64,000 nucleotides of DNA. Source: Paenibacillus daejeonensis DSM 15491. GTDB taxonomy: Bacteria > Bacillota > Bacilli > Paenibacillales > Paenibacillaceae. Numbering within the stretch: the stretch's first letter is position 1; each line of letters begins with the position of its first letter. Of this stretch, positions 36,425-45,249 are shown piece by piece. Made by a program: the position numbers and the translations under genes. The stretch lies in assembly GCF_000378385.1 (NCBI RefSeq), contig NZ_KB899679.1, forward strand, positions 1-64,000. The letters are read 5' to 3'. The notes under the pieces were generated by a model. That model was given only the letters and a program-made list of their open reading frames with translations, was not told the DNA's origin and did not search any database.

Positions 36425-37981
36425 ATGAGGAACAAAATGATCTTGTGGCTCGTCCTGACGATGCTCGTCGCTGTGGTATCCGCTTGTTCTGGAGGAGGCA
36501 ACAACACGCCTGAGGAGCCGGGAGCACCTGGCAAGGAGGGCGGCAACTCGCAGGAGCATAGGCCTCCGTCGCTGGAGGGCAGTACGTTCACGATGCTCGT
36601 CGAGTCCAACCCAAGCTGGCCGTACGACAAGGAATGGCCAGTCTGGAAGTGGCTTAATGAAGCGACTGGCGCTTCTTTAAACATCACCGTACCCTCGGGC
36701 AAACTCGATGAGACCGTGCAGCTCAATGTCGCGGCTGGCTCCCTGACTGACATCACGATGATGCTCAGTCTGAGCGACGCCAACAAGTTCGGCCAACAGG
36801 GCGCTTTCGTCAATATTCTTGACTATACCGACCAGATGCCTAACTTCACCCAATGGATGGAGCAATATCCGGACATCGTGCGCTCCAATCTGGCGCCGGA
36901 CGGCAACTTATATATGCTGCCCAACGAAGGCTTTGGCGAGACGAATCGGATGAGCTGGCTGTACCGCGAAGATGTGTTTGCGGCCGAAGGACTGGAGGTA
37001 CCGGCAACATACGACGAGTTGTATGAAGTGCTCAAACAGTTGAAACAGCGGTATCCCGACAGCTACCCGCTGAGCTTCCGGATGGGCAAGACGCTCAACT
37101 CTCAGCTGACTCGCATTATGGGTCCGAACTTCGGTACTAGCGATATGTATTATTACGATGAAGGCACCGGCGAAGTCGGCTACGGTCCGACCGAGGACGG
37201 TTACCGTACAATGGTGGAATATCTGCACAAATTTACGGCCGAAGGGCTGATCCCGCCCAATTGGCTGACGGTGGACACGAAGCAGTGGCAGGATATGATC
37301 TCTGCCAACAAATCGTTCGTGACGTTCGATTATATGGGCCGGATCGACTTCTTCAACATCCCGCTGCGCGCTGATAACCCAGACTTCAACCTGGCGTTCA
37401 TGCCGCCGCCCGCAGGACCCGGCGGGGAGCAGAAGAACCCGTTTACTGCCTTCCTGCAGTCCGGCATGGCGGTCTCATCACAATCGAACCAGATCGACAA
37501 AGTCGTCCAGTACCTCGACTATTTTTATACAGAGGAAGGACGAACGCTGGCGAGCTGGGGCAAGGAAGGCGAAACCTACATTACAGAAAACGGCGAGAAG
37601 AAGATGACGGGCGACTTTACCGATCTGACCGAATTCCGCAAAAAGACGGGTCTGGCCACCCACGGCACCTACACTTGGATCGACTATAACGCCCACCTGG
37701 CGCTGTCCTCCAACGAGATGAAAGCAGCTTACGAGCAGGCCGGACAGTATGACGGACCGTTCCGTCCGATCCCGTCCTTCACTGAGGAGGAGCAGGATGT
37801 TCTGTCTACAGTAGGCGAGGCTGTCGACAAGCACCGTGAAGAGAGCATCTCCAAATTCATCATGGGCAGCCGTCCATTGTCCGAGTGGGACAGCTATGTT
37901 ACCGAAGCGGGCGACCTGGGGCTGGAGCAGATCAAGGATATCTATAGAGCCGCTTATGAACGCATGGCCGGGGCGCAGTAG
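36425..37981 (+). CDS. Extracellular sugar-binding lipoprotein (LplA type)
   Basis: A 518-residue binding protein. The signal peptide ends in the lipobox VSAC, giving lipidated Cys21, followed by a Gly-Asn-Pro-rich linker and a family-1 solute-binding domain, with NEGFGETNRMSWLYREDVF typical of LplA-like proteins. It would capture the oligosaccharide for the two upstream permeases. The second ATG (36425) fits the GAAGAGAGGG site; the first (36416) overlaps it. Confidence 0.9.
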   Translation: MRNKMILWLVLTMLVAVVSACSGGGNNTPEEPGAPGKEGGNSQEHRPPSLEGSTFTMLVESNPSWPYDKEWPVWKWLNEATGASLNITVPSGKLDETVQLNVAAGSLTDITMMLSLSDANKFGQQGAFVNILDYTDQMPNFTQWMEQYPDIVRSNLAPDGNLYMLPNEGFGETNRMSWLYREDVFAAEGLEVPATYDELYEVLKQLKQRYPDSYPLSFRMGKTLNSQLTRIMGPNFGTSDMYYYDEGTGEVGYGPTEDGYRTMVEYLHKFTAEGLIPPNWLTVDTKQWQDMISANKSFVTFDYMGRIDFFNIPLRADNPDFNLAFMPPPAGPGGEQKNPFTAFLQSGMAVSSQSNQIDKVVQYLDYFYTEEGRTLASWGKEGETYITENGEKKMTGDFTDLTEFRKKTGLATHGTYTWIDYNAHLALSSNEMKAAYEQAGQYDGPFRPIPSFTEEEQDVLSTVGEAVDKHREESISKFIMGSRPLSEWDSYVTEAGDLGLEQIKDIYRAAYERMAGAQ

Positions 37982-38076
37982 CACGCCATCTCGCTCTGTG
38001 TAGAGACTGGCAAACTCGCTTCACCACGCTTCCAGCTTCTCCGTTTAACGAAACGATAGATAAGGAGAGATGACGA

Positions 38077-38922
38077 ATGCGATTGGTCATGAGAATCAAA
38101 GGACGCAAGCTTTGGACGGTAAGTTTCATTGCGGCACTGTGCCTGGGGCTAGTCTCGGGAACAGCAGGATCTCTGCCTGCGGTGCTTGCTGCCTCCGCCT
38201 ATGATGATGCCGTCTTGGCCGATAATCCGGTCGGTTACTGGAAGCTGGGGCCAGGAGGCGGCGACGACCAGAGCGGCAGCGGCATGAACGGCAGCTTTAA
38301 CGGCAGCCCGGGCGGAAAAACAATGCCTAACGGTGATGCTGCCACAGTGTTCAACGGTTCTAGCCAATACTTTACGATTCCAGATCACAACCTGCTGGAG
38401 GTGACTAGGTCCGGCATCCTGACAATCGAGGCGTGGATGCGGCCGGATACGCTGCAATTTGATCATGCCGAGGGCAGCGGATATGTCCATTGGATGGGTA
38501 AAGGGACCGCCGGTCAGCACTCCTGGGTGGCGAGGATGTACAACTACACGAACAACGAGAACAGGCCGAACCGGATTAGCGGCTATGCGTTCAATCTGAG
38601 CGGCGGACTCGGCGCCGGATCGTACGTGCAGGATGCGGTCACAGTCGGCGAGTGGATCCATTACACGCTGGTCATCAACACGGTGAACACAAGCCCCACT
38701 TACCCGACAGGTTATACCAAGCTGTATAAAAATGGCGTGTTGCGGGACCAGGACAGCCTGATCGGGTACAGTATTGTTCCCGGCAACGGCACGGCGCCGA
38801 TGCGGGTAGGAACGCGGGATTTGAATTCATTTTTCAAAGGAGCGATCGGCAAGATTGCCGTCTACGATTATGAGCTAACCGCTGCCCAGTTGACCAGTCA
38901 TTACGCTGCGATGGACGGGTAG
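38077..38922 (+). CDS. Secreted LamG/concanavalin A-like domain protein
   Basis: A 281-residue exported protein. A Sec signal peptide (about residues 1-39, ending near VLAAS) is followed by a single LamG-type jelly-roll domain; DNPVGYWKLG, GILTIEAWMRPDTL, GEWIHYTLVIN, and the closing KIAVYDYELTAAQLTSHY are characteristic. Such domains bind glycans. There is no catalytic domain, so it may be a carbohydrate-binding accessory to the transporter. It is 95 bp after the binding protein gene and before a terminator, probably the last gene of the operon. Confidence 0.82.
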   Translation: MRLVMRIKGRKLWTVSFIAALCLGLVSGTAGSLPAVLAASAYDDAVLADNPVGYWKLGPGGGDDQSGSGMNGSFNGSPGGKTMPNGDAATVFNGSSQYFTIPDHNLLEVTRSGILTIEAWMRPDTLQFDHAEGSGYVHWMGKGTAGQHSWVARMYNYTNNENRPNRISGYAFNLSGGLGAGSYVQDAVTVGEWIHYTLVINTVNTSPTYPTGYTKLYKNGVLRDQDSLIGYSIVPGNGTAPMRVGTRDLNSFFKGAIGKIAVYDYELTAAQLTSHYAAMDG

Positions 38923-38965
38923 GAGCGGCAGGATCGATTAGTATATTGAACACATAGTTCGCCGC

Positions 38966-39000
38966 GAAGGCCCGACTCTTTCATGAGTCGGGCCTTCTTG
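38966..39000 (+). terminator. Terminator after the LamG gene
   Basis: GAAGGCCCGACTC / GAGTCGGGCCTTC perfect 13-bp stem, followed by TTG; the T tract is short. Confidence 0.85.
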
Positions 39001-39188
39001 CCATGCTGTGAGGATGCTTTCCCGGGGATCGGAAGATAGCATGTCACATTCTCTACGTAAATACTTTACCTAATGTGTGAGTTTTGTTGTTGAATCATCC
39101 AAAATTTGATCTTAAAAATCAATATAATGACCTAAAACTTCATTAATAGTCAATTTCAATTCATAATATAGTTTTGGAAAAATATATA

Positions 39189-39228
39189 TGTAAATTATGT
39201 TGACATGATTCAAAGTGCGAACTATAAT
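39189..39228 (+). promoter_or_regulatory. urtA promoter overlapped by a GlnR/TnrA box
   Basis: TGTAAATTATGTTGACA (39189-39205) matches the GlnR/TnrA consensus TGTNA-N7-TNACA perfectly. It includes the -35 TTGACA (39200-39205); the -10 TATAAT (39223-39228) is 17 bp away. Overlap with the -35 suggests repression by GlnR when nitrogen is plentiful. Confidence 0.85.
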
Positions 39229-39309
39229 AAAAATCACGAACGATACATACAAAACAAATCAGGTTCGTTCGGATATAGGCGAACATTTTAAAAATTGGGG
39301 AGTGGGAGA

Positions 39310-40593
39310 ATGAAGCGGAAAATCGTAAAGAATCTGGCGTTTTTGACAGTGGCATTGAGTGTAGTTCTGGCAGGTTGCGGTGCGAACAACACAACGAGCG
39401 GGGATCCGGCACCGGCGCCGTCCAACACGGGAACGAACACGACGACGGGCTCTGGAGGCGCAACGGATGGCGATGAAATCAAGGTCGGTATTCTTCATTC
39501 TCTGAGTGGTACGATGGCGATCAGTGAGGTGTCCGTTAAAGATGCAGAGATGATGGCCATTGAAGAGATCAATGCCAACGGTGGTGTGCTCGGCAAGCAG
39601 CTCGTGCCGGTGGTCGAGGATGGCGCATCCGATTGGCCAACCTTTGCAGAGAAAGCTCGCAAGCTGATCTCCGAGGACCAGGTAGCGACAGTGTTCGGCG
39701 GTTGGACCTCATCAAGCCGTAAAGCCATGCTGCCCGTATTCGAAGAGCTGAATGGACTGCTGTGGTACCCGGTTCAATATGAAGGCCTGGAATCCTCCCC
39801 TAATATTTTCTATACAGGTGCAACAACGAATCAGCAAATCGTACCGGCTGTGAGCTGGCTGCTCGAGAACCGCGGCACGAAGTTCTTCCTGCTCGGCTCG
39901 GACTATGTCTTCCCGCAGACGGCCAATAAAATCATCAAGGAGCAGCTGAATGCAGAAGGCGGCGAGCTGGTAGGCGAAGAGTACACACCACTGGGCCATA
40001 CCGATTACAGCACGCTGATCGCCAAGATCCAGCAGGCGAAGCCGGAAGTCATCTTCAATACGCTCAACGGTGACAGTAACGTAGCCTTCTTCAAGCAGTT
40101 GAAGGATGCAGGGATCAGTGCAGATGATATCACGGTGCTGTCCGTATCGGTAGCCGAAGAAGAAATCCGCGGTATCGGGGTGGATGTGCTCGAGGGTCAT
40201 CTGGCAGCCTGGAACTACTATCAGACGACCGATACACCGGAGAACAAAACGTTCGTGGAGAACTACAAAGCGGCTTACGGCGATGACCGCGTGACTGCTG
40301 ACCCGATCGAAGCTGGCTACGACGCGGTATACCTGTGGGCAGCCGCTGTCGAGAAGGCAGGCACCACCGACGTCGATGCGGTCAAGGAAGCAGCCAAAGG
40401 CCTCGAGTGGGATGCGCCAGGCGGCAAGATTACAATCGACGGTGACAATCAGCACATCTACAAAACTGTACGAATCGGTGAAGTGCAATCGGATGGGCAA
40501 TTCCAAGAGCTCTGGAACTCCGGAGAGCCTGTCAAGCCAGACCCGTATCTGGAAACCTATGAATGGGCATCCAGCCTGAGCTCTTCCAAATAA
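39310..40593 (+). CDS. urtA: Urea ABC transporter substrate-binding protein
   Basis: A 427-residue lipoprotein (lipobox VLAGC, Cys23) followed by a Thr/Gly/Pro linker and a periplasmic-binding fold. [45 protein letters not shown] and [10 protein letters not shown] are characteristic of UrtA as against amino acid LivK proteins. It binds urea outside the cell. The start is the ATG at 39310 after GGGAGTGGGAG. It heads the urtABCDE operon, under a GlnR/TnrA-type promoter. Confidence 0.94.
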   Translation: MKRKIVKNLAFLTVALSVVLAGCGANNTTSGDPAPAPSNTGTNTTTGSGGATDGDEIKVGILHSLSGTMAISEVSVKDAEMMAIEEINANGGVLGKQLVPVVEDGASDWPTFAEKARKLISEDQVATVFGGWTSSSRKAMLPVFEELNGLLWYPVQYEGLESSPNIFYTGATTNQQIVPAVSWLLENRGTKFFLLGSDYVFPQTANKIIKEQLNAEGGELVGEEYTPLGHTDYSTLIAKIQQAKPEVIFNTLNGDSNVAFFKQLKDAGISADDITVLSVSVAEEEIRGIGVDVLEGHLAAWNYYQTTDTPENKTFVENYKAAYGDDRVTADPIEAGYDAVYLWAAAVEKAGTTDVDAVKEAAKGLEWDAPGGKITIDGDNQHIYKTVRIGEVQSDGQFQELWNSGEPVKPDPYLETYEWASSLSSSK

Positions 40594-40698
40594 CATAGAC
40601 GACGCAAACGATACAGATCAGTTCAGGGGAAGTATTCGGCGCTCATTATCGAATGCTTCCCTTCTTGCATCGTAAGTGACCGCGTGAGAGGTGAAATG

Positions 40699-41604
40699 AT
40701 GGAGATCACGATTATTCAATTGTTTAACGGGCTGAGCATGGGCTCGATCCTGCTGCTGATTGCGCTGGGCTTGGCGGTTACTTTCGGACTGATGAATGTT
40801 ATCAATATGGCGCATGGCGAGCTCATCATGATTGGGGCGTACGCTACGTACATCACGCAGAACCTGTTCAATGACTATTTGCCGGCCTCTCTGTTCAATT
40901 GGTATTTTGTCCTGTCGATCCCTGTGAGCTTCATGGTCGCGTTCCTTATCGGCTGGCTGCTGGAAGTGAGCCTCATCCGCTTCCTGTACGGACGTCCGCT
41001 CGATAGCTTGCTGGCCACTTGGGGAATCGCACTTATGCTGCAGCAGTTGGCTCGGACGATCTTCGGTGCACCGAATGTGGCGGTGAAAAGTCCCACTTGG
41101 CTCGATGGCGGATTTCGCCTGATGGACGGTGTCGTACTCCCATACAAGCGGCTGTTCATCATCTTGCTGGTCATTGTGACTCTGGTAGCGATGTTCCTCT
41201 ACATTTATCGTAGTCATGCCGGACGCCGGATGCGTGCCGTCATGCAGAACCGGGACATGGCCGCTTGTCTGGGCATCTCGACCCGCCGCGTGGACTCGAT
41301 GACGTTCGCCATTGGATCAGGGGTTGCAGGGATTGCTGGTTGTGCTCTTACCCTGATGGGACCTATTGGTCCGTCGCTCGGCACGTATTATATTGTGGAT
41401 GCCTTTATGGTTGTCGTCCTTGGCGGTGTCGGCAAGCTGGTCGGTACGATCGTCGGAGCTGTCGGCATTGGCGTCACGGGTACGATGTTTGAATATTGGA
41501 CCAACGCTTCACTCGGCAAAGTGCTCGTCTTCCTCTGTATTGTTGCGTTCCTGCAGTGGAAGCCCAAAGGGCTTGTTGCCATGAAGACCCGATCGCTCGA
41601 TTAA
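40699..41604 (+). CDS. urtB: Urea ABC transporter permease UrtB
   Basis: A 301-residue LivH-type permease with about eight membrane segments; FGLMNVINMAHGELIMIGAY is the conserved N-terminal loop. Together with UrtC it forms the urea channel. The N-terminal extension seen in some UrtB proteins is absent. Start ATG 40699 (or 40696) follows GAGAGGTG. It is 105 bp after urtA. Confidence 0.93.
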   Translation: MEITIIQLFNGLSMGSILLLIALGLAVTFGLMNVINMAHGELIMIGAYATYITQNLFNDYLPASLFNWYFVLSIPVSFMVAFLIGWLLEVSLIRFLYGRPLDSLLATWGIALMLQQLARTIFGAPNVAVKSPTWLDGGFRLMDGVVLPYKRLFIILLVIVTLVAMFLYIYRSHAGRRMRAVMQNRDMAACLGISTRRVDSMTFAIGSGVAGIAGCALTLMGPIGPSLGTYYIVDAFMVVVLGGVGKLVGTIVGAVGIGVTGTMFEYWTNASLGKVLVFLCIVAFLQWKPKGLVAMKTRSLD

Positions 41605-41630
41605 TTCCGCTACCCAGGAGGTGAATCCAC

Positions 41631-42713
41631 ATGCAATTGCGCACACTCACGCCCCAAAAAATATATATCTTGATTGGCTATGCTGTCGCTGCCACCGCGC
41701 TGTTCTGCGCACCGATGGTGCTGAGCGACTTCCGTCTCAACCTGCTGGCCAAATTTCTTGCCTTCGCCATCGTAGCCCTGGGACTGGATTTGATCTGGGG
41801 GTACACCGGCATCCTCAGTCTGGGCCATGGCGTCTTCTTCGGTCTCGGTGCCTATGCCATGGGCATGTATCTGAAGCTGGAGGCGAGCGGCGGCAGGCTG
41901 CCGGATTTCATGGATTGGAGCGGCCTATCTGCACTGCCATGGTTCTGGAAGCCATTTGAGAGCTTTCCCTTTGCCATCGCCATGGGAATACTCATTCCGG
42001 CGCTGCTGGCACTGATTCTTGGCTTCTTCACCTTCCGCAACCGGATCCGCGGCGTGTATTTTACCATTCTGACGCAAGCGCTCGTCATTATTACGGTGAC
42101 TTTGTTTATTGGGCAACAGAAATTCACGGGCGGCACCAACGGCCTGACCGGCTTCACGACAGTTCTCGGGCATTCCATCGGCTCGCCAGATACGAAGCGC
42201 ATGCTCTATTGGGTTACAGCGATTGTGTTGATTGCGGCCTTCGTCCTCTGCCGGTTCCTCGTGAAGAGCCGCTTCGGCAAGGTGTTGCGGGCCATTCGCG
42301 ATGGTGAGAACCGGGCCCGGTTCATTGGTTACAACCCGGCGGTCTATCAGATGATTGCCTTCGCGATCTCCGCTGGTCTGGCTGGTGTGGCAGGTATGCT
42401 GTTCGTGCTCCATGTTGGCATTATTTCTCCTTCGACGATGGCCATCGTGCCCTCGATTGAAATGGTCTTATGGGTCGCCATCGGCGGCCGCGGTACGCTC
42501 ATTGGTGCAGCGCTTGGGGCAGTATTGCTCAACTACGCCAAGAGCGCATTCAGTGAATCGTATCCCGATGCCTGGCTGTTCTTCCTAGGCGCATTGTTTG
42601 TTATTGTCGTCGTGTTCCTGCCGAAAGGCGCAGTAGGTCTGTTCCGTAAATGGAAGCTACCAAAGAGGAGGCGAACCGAACATGAGCAACAAGTCGGTCA
42701 TTCTACAGTGTGA
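41631..42713 (+). CDS. urtC: Urea ABC transporter permease UrtC
   Basis: A 360-residue LivM-type permease with about nine membrane segments; GLDLIWGYTGILSLGHGVFFGLGAYAM-type loop residues are present near the N-terminus, and GKVLRAIRDGENRARFIGY follows in the middle. It is preceded by AGGAGGTGA. The last 32 bp overlap urtD, so the two are translationally coupled. Confidence 0.93.
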   Translation: MQLRTLTPQKIYILIGYAVAATALFCAPMVLSDFRLNLLAKFLAFAIVALGLDLIWGYTGILSLGHGVFFGLGAYAMGMYLKLEASGGRLPDFMDWSGLSALPWFWKPFESFPFAIAMGILIPALLALILGFFTFRNRIRGVYFTILTQALVIITVTLFIGQQKFTGGTNGLTGFTTVLGHSIGSPDTKRMLYWVTAIVLIAAFVLCRFLVKSRFGKVLRAIRDGENRARFIGYNPAVYQMIAFAISAGLAGVAGMLFVLHVGIISPSTMAIVPSIEMVLWVAIGGRGTLIGAALGAVLLNYAKSAFSESYPDAWLFFLGALFVIVVVFLPKGAVGLFRKWKLPKRRRTEHEQQVGHSTV

Positions 42714-43464
42714 GGCTGTGACGGTGGAGTTTGATGGGTTCAAGGCGGTACAGGGGATGCATCTGGCACTGGAAAAAGGTGAACTCCGGTTTCTGATCGG
42801 TCCCAATGGAGCGGGGAAGACAACGATTCTGGATGTCATCTGTGGCAAGGTGAAGCCATCTTCAGGGAAGGTGCTGTTCTCCGGGGATGTCGACATTACC
42901 CGCAAGAAGGAGCATCAGATCGCCGAGCTGGGCATCGGACGCAAGTTCCAGACACCATCCATCTTCCCTACGCTTACGGTGTTCGAAAACCTGGAGATCG
43001 CCATGAAGCAGAACCGCAGCGTGTTCTCGACACTATGGGCCAAGATGCGGACCGAGGATGAGGATCGCATTCACAACCAATTGGTGATGATTGGTCTGGA
43101 GGATAAGGCCCAGTGGCGGGCAGGCGGCCTCTCGCATGGCGAGAAGCAGTGGCTAGAGATCGGCATGATGCTGTTGCAGGAACCGGAGATTCTGCTGCTC
43201 GACGAGCCAGTAGCCGGCATGACAGACAAGGAAACCGACAAGACCGGCGAACTGCTCCACGAGATTGCCCGTCAGCAGTCGATCGTCGTCGTCGAGCATG
43301 ACATGGAATTCGTACGGAATTTCGCCAGCAAGGTGACGGTCATGCACGAGGGCAAGCTACTCAAGGAAGGCACCATGGACGAAGTGCAGGGCGATGATCG
43401 GGTGGCAGAAGTGTATCTTGGCAAGAAGAGGCGGGATGTCGATGTTAGCCGTTCAACAGCTTGA
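42682..43464 (+). CDS. urtD: Urea ABC transporter ATPase UrtD
   Basis: A 260-residue LivG-type ATPase. Walker A GPNGAGKTT is at residues 40-48, the signature reads LSHGEKQWLEIGMM (His-Gly-Glu in place of the canonical LSGGQ, normal for UrtD), and Walker B is ILLLDEP. It pairs with UrtE. Start ATG lies inside the 3' end of urtC after AGAGGAGG. Confidence 0.94.
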   Translation: MSNKSVILQCEAVTVEFDGFKAVQGMHLALEKGELRFLIGPNGAGKTTILDVICGKVKPSSGKVLFSGDVDITRKKEHQIAELGIGRKFQTPSIFPTLTVFENLEIAMKQNRSVFSTLWAKMRTEDEDRIHNQLVMIGLEDKAQWRAGGLSHGEKQWLEIGMMLLQEPEILLLDEPVAGMTDKETDKTGELLHEIARQQSIVVVEHDMEFVRNFASKVTVMHEGKLLKEGTMDEVQGDDRVAEVYLGKKRRDVDVSRSTA

Positions 43465-44137
43465 GGCAGGGTATGGCGAGAGCGTCATCCTGCGGGATGT
43501 ATCGCTTAGAGTGAAGAAGGGGCAGGTTGTATGCCTGCTAGGCCGTAATGGCGTCGGCAAGACGACGCTTATGAAGAGCATTATGGGATTGCTGAAGGCC
43601 CGCAAGGGTGTGGTCTCCTACAATGAGGCCAACCTCACCAAGGCGGCTCCGGGCGTACGGGCCAAGAGCGGCATTGGGTACGTGCCGCAGGGGCGGGAAA
43701 TTTTTGCCCAGCTTACCGTGTATGAGAACGTCCTGCTCGGGCTCGAGGCCAGCAAGGAGAAGACCAGGGAGATTCCTGCTTCTGCGATCGAGAAGTTCCC
43801 CGTGCTGCCTACGATGTATGAGCGGCGCGGCGGCGATCTCAGCGGCGGACAGCAGCAGCAGTTGGCCTTTGCCCGGGCCTTGGCGTCGAAGCCGGAAGTG
43901 TTGCTGTTAGACGAACCGTGCGAGGGCATTCAGCCCTCTATTGTGGAGGATATTCGGGATGTCATCCGTTCCATCAAGGCGGAAGGCACAACAGCAGTGC
44001 TGCTGGTTGAGCAGAGTCTGGAATTCGTGCAGAGCGTTGGTGATTACTTCTACATTTTGGAGAAAGGTGCGATCGCCTGGGAAGGCGGGCTGGAGCAGCT
44101 CTCTGATGAGGTCATCCGCACGTATCTGACGGTGTAG
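43436..44137 (+). CDS. urtE: Urea ABC transporter ATPase UrtE
   Basis: A 233-residue LivF-type ATPase. Walker A GRNGVGKTT is at residues 36-44, the signature is LSGGQQQQLAFAR, and Walker B is VLLLDEP followed by CEGIQPSIVEDI. The ATG at 43436 overlaps urtD by 29 bp and follows AAGAAGAGG; the frame is open further upstream inside urtD. It is the last urt gene, and a short terminator follows. Confidence 0.94.
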   Translation: MSMLAVQQLEAGYGESVILRDVSLRVKKGQVVCLLGRNGVGKTTLMKSIMGLLKARKGVVSYNEANLTKAAPGVRAKSGIGYVPQGREIFAQLTVYENVLLGLEASKEKTREIPASAIEKFPVLPTMYERRGGDLSGGQQQQLAFARALASKPEVLLLDEPCEGIQPSIVEDIRDVIRSIKAEGTTAVLLVEQSLEFVQSVGDYFYILEKGAIAWEGGLEQLSDEVIRTYLTV

Positions 44138-44447
44138 CTCAGGATACCAAGGGAATCGGCATGGCCGGAGCGGATCGCTCCGGCTCTTTGTGCTGCATGC
44201 CTTGCGCAAGGAGGACAAAAAGCCAGGTGGAACAAGCATGTATAAGATATTGGGAAGGGATGAATACTATGGTCAGATTCGAAAGAGCTGTCGCTGTGAA
44301 ACGAAATCGAGCCCAAACCGCGTTGCACGACTCGTTTCCCCCTATATGAATCTAAGTGTAATTCCCCGCATACAGCATTGCCGAATGAATGAGCCACGAC
44401 TTCGTCGCTAACTCTAATCTGTCACAGAAAGTGGGGCAACATGAATC
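44138..44447. other. Intergenic region before spoVT
   Basis: 310 bp: the urt terminator (44164-44188) and a weak sigma-G-like candidate for spoVT, TGAATC (44347-44352) with CATACAG (44369-44375) only 16 bp apart. Short open frames here lack support. Confidence 0.5.
44164..44188 (+). terminator. Probable terminator of the urt operon
   Basis: GCCGGAGCG / CGCTCCGGC stem with a 3-nt loop, then TCTTT; the T tract is weak. Confidence 0.65.
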
Positions 44448-44990
44448 ATGAAAGCTACCGGAATTGTTCGCCGTATTGATGATTTAGGCCGGGTGGTTAT
44501 TCCGAAGGAAATCCGCCGCACGCTCCGCATCCGCGAAGGCGATCCATTGGAAATTTTCGTAGACCGCGATGGCGAGGTTATTTTGAAGAAGTATTCACCG
44601 ATTGGTGAGCTTGGCGACTTTGCCAAGGAGTACGCCGATTCGTTGTATGAGAGCACCAATCATATTACGATGATTACCGACCGCGACACCATCATCGCGC
44701 TGGCCGGCGCATCCAAGAAAGAGTATCTGGACAAGCAGGTAGGCCAATTGCTGGAGAACTGCATGGAGAACCGTAAAACGATTGTGGAAGCCGAAGGCGG
44801 AAGCTTCGAGCTAATCAAGGACGTGAGCGAGCAATACAGCTCAATTGTGGTCGCACCGATTATTTCGAGCGGCGACCCGATTGGAACCGTCGTGTTGGTC
44901 AGCAAGGATGAGCAAGTGAAGATGGGCACGATGGAGACCAAAATGACGGAGACGGCAGCCGGATTTTTGGCCAAACAAATGGAGCAATAA
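44448..44990 (+). CDS. spoVT: Stage V sporulation regulator SpoVT
   Basis: A 180-residue protein. The N-terminal AbrB-type domain, MKATGIVRRIDDLGRVVIPK onward, is followed by a GAF-like domain (about residues 55-178). SpoVT tunes sigma-G-dependent genes in the forespore. In B. subtilis it follows mfd directly; here about 15 kb of accessory genes stand between. A GTGGGGC site precedes the ATG. Confidence 0.96.
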   Translation: MKATGIVRRIDDLGRVVIPKEIRRTLRIREGDPLEIFVDRDGEVILKKYSPIGELGDFAKEYADSLYESTNHITMITDRDTIIALAGASKKEYLDKQVGQLLENCMENRKTIVEAEGGSFELIKDVSEQYSSIVVAPIISSGDPIGTVVLVSKDEQVKMGTMETKMTETAAGFLAKQMEQ

Positions 44991-45016
44991 ACGCGATTTC
45001 TCACAAGCGGAACAAG

Positions 45017-45057
45017 AACCCTCAGCCACATTCCAAGGAATGGCGAGGGTTTTTTGT
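45017..45057 (+). terminator. Terminator of spoVT
   Basis: AACCCTC-GCC-CATTCC / GGAATG-CGAGGGTT long hairpin followed by six T. Confidence 0.9.
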
Positions 45058-45249
45058 TGATGCAGCAAGGTTTTTTGAGAATTATATTACCTGGTATTAC
45101 TAAGTAAAATAAAGTGTTGCCTAGTAATGTGATATTGAATGAATGCGTTAATTATAGTAAGTTGAACAGACTGGATAATGATTCGATGAGAAGGTTCGCA
45201 GGATAGTCGGGCCGGTCGCCAGATGAGACATGGGGAGGACAGACCGGGC

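Larger units (their letters stand above)
38923..39309. other. Intergenic region before urtA
   Basis: 387 bp: the LamG gene terminator (38966-39000), then AT-rich DNA with the urtA promoter and GlnR/TnrA box (39189-39228). Nothing else is seen. Confidence 0.8.

Noticed and set aside
44190-44411. Small open frame upstream of spoVT
   Set aside because: No family match, weak translation start and overlap with the urt terminator and promoter region.
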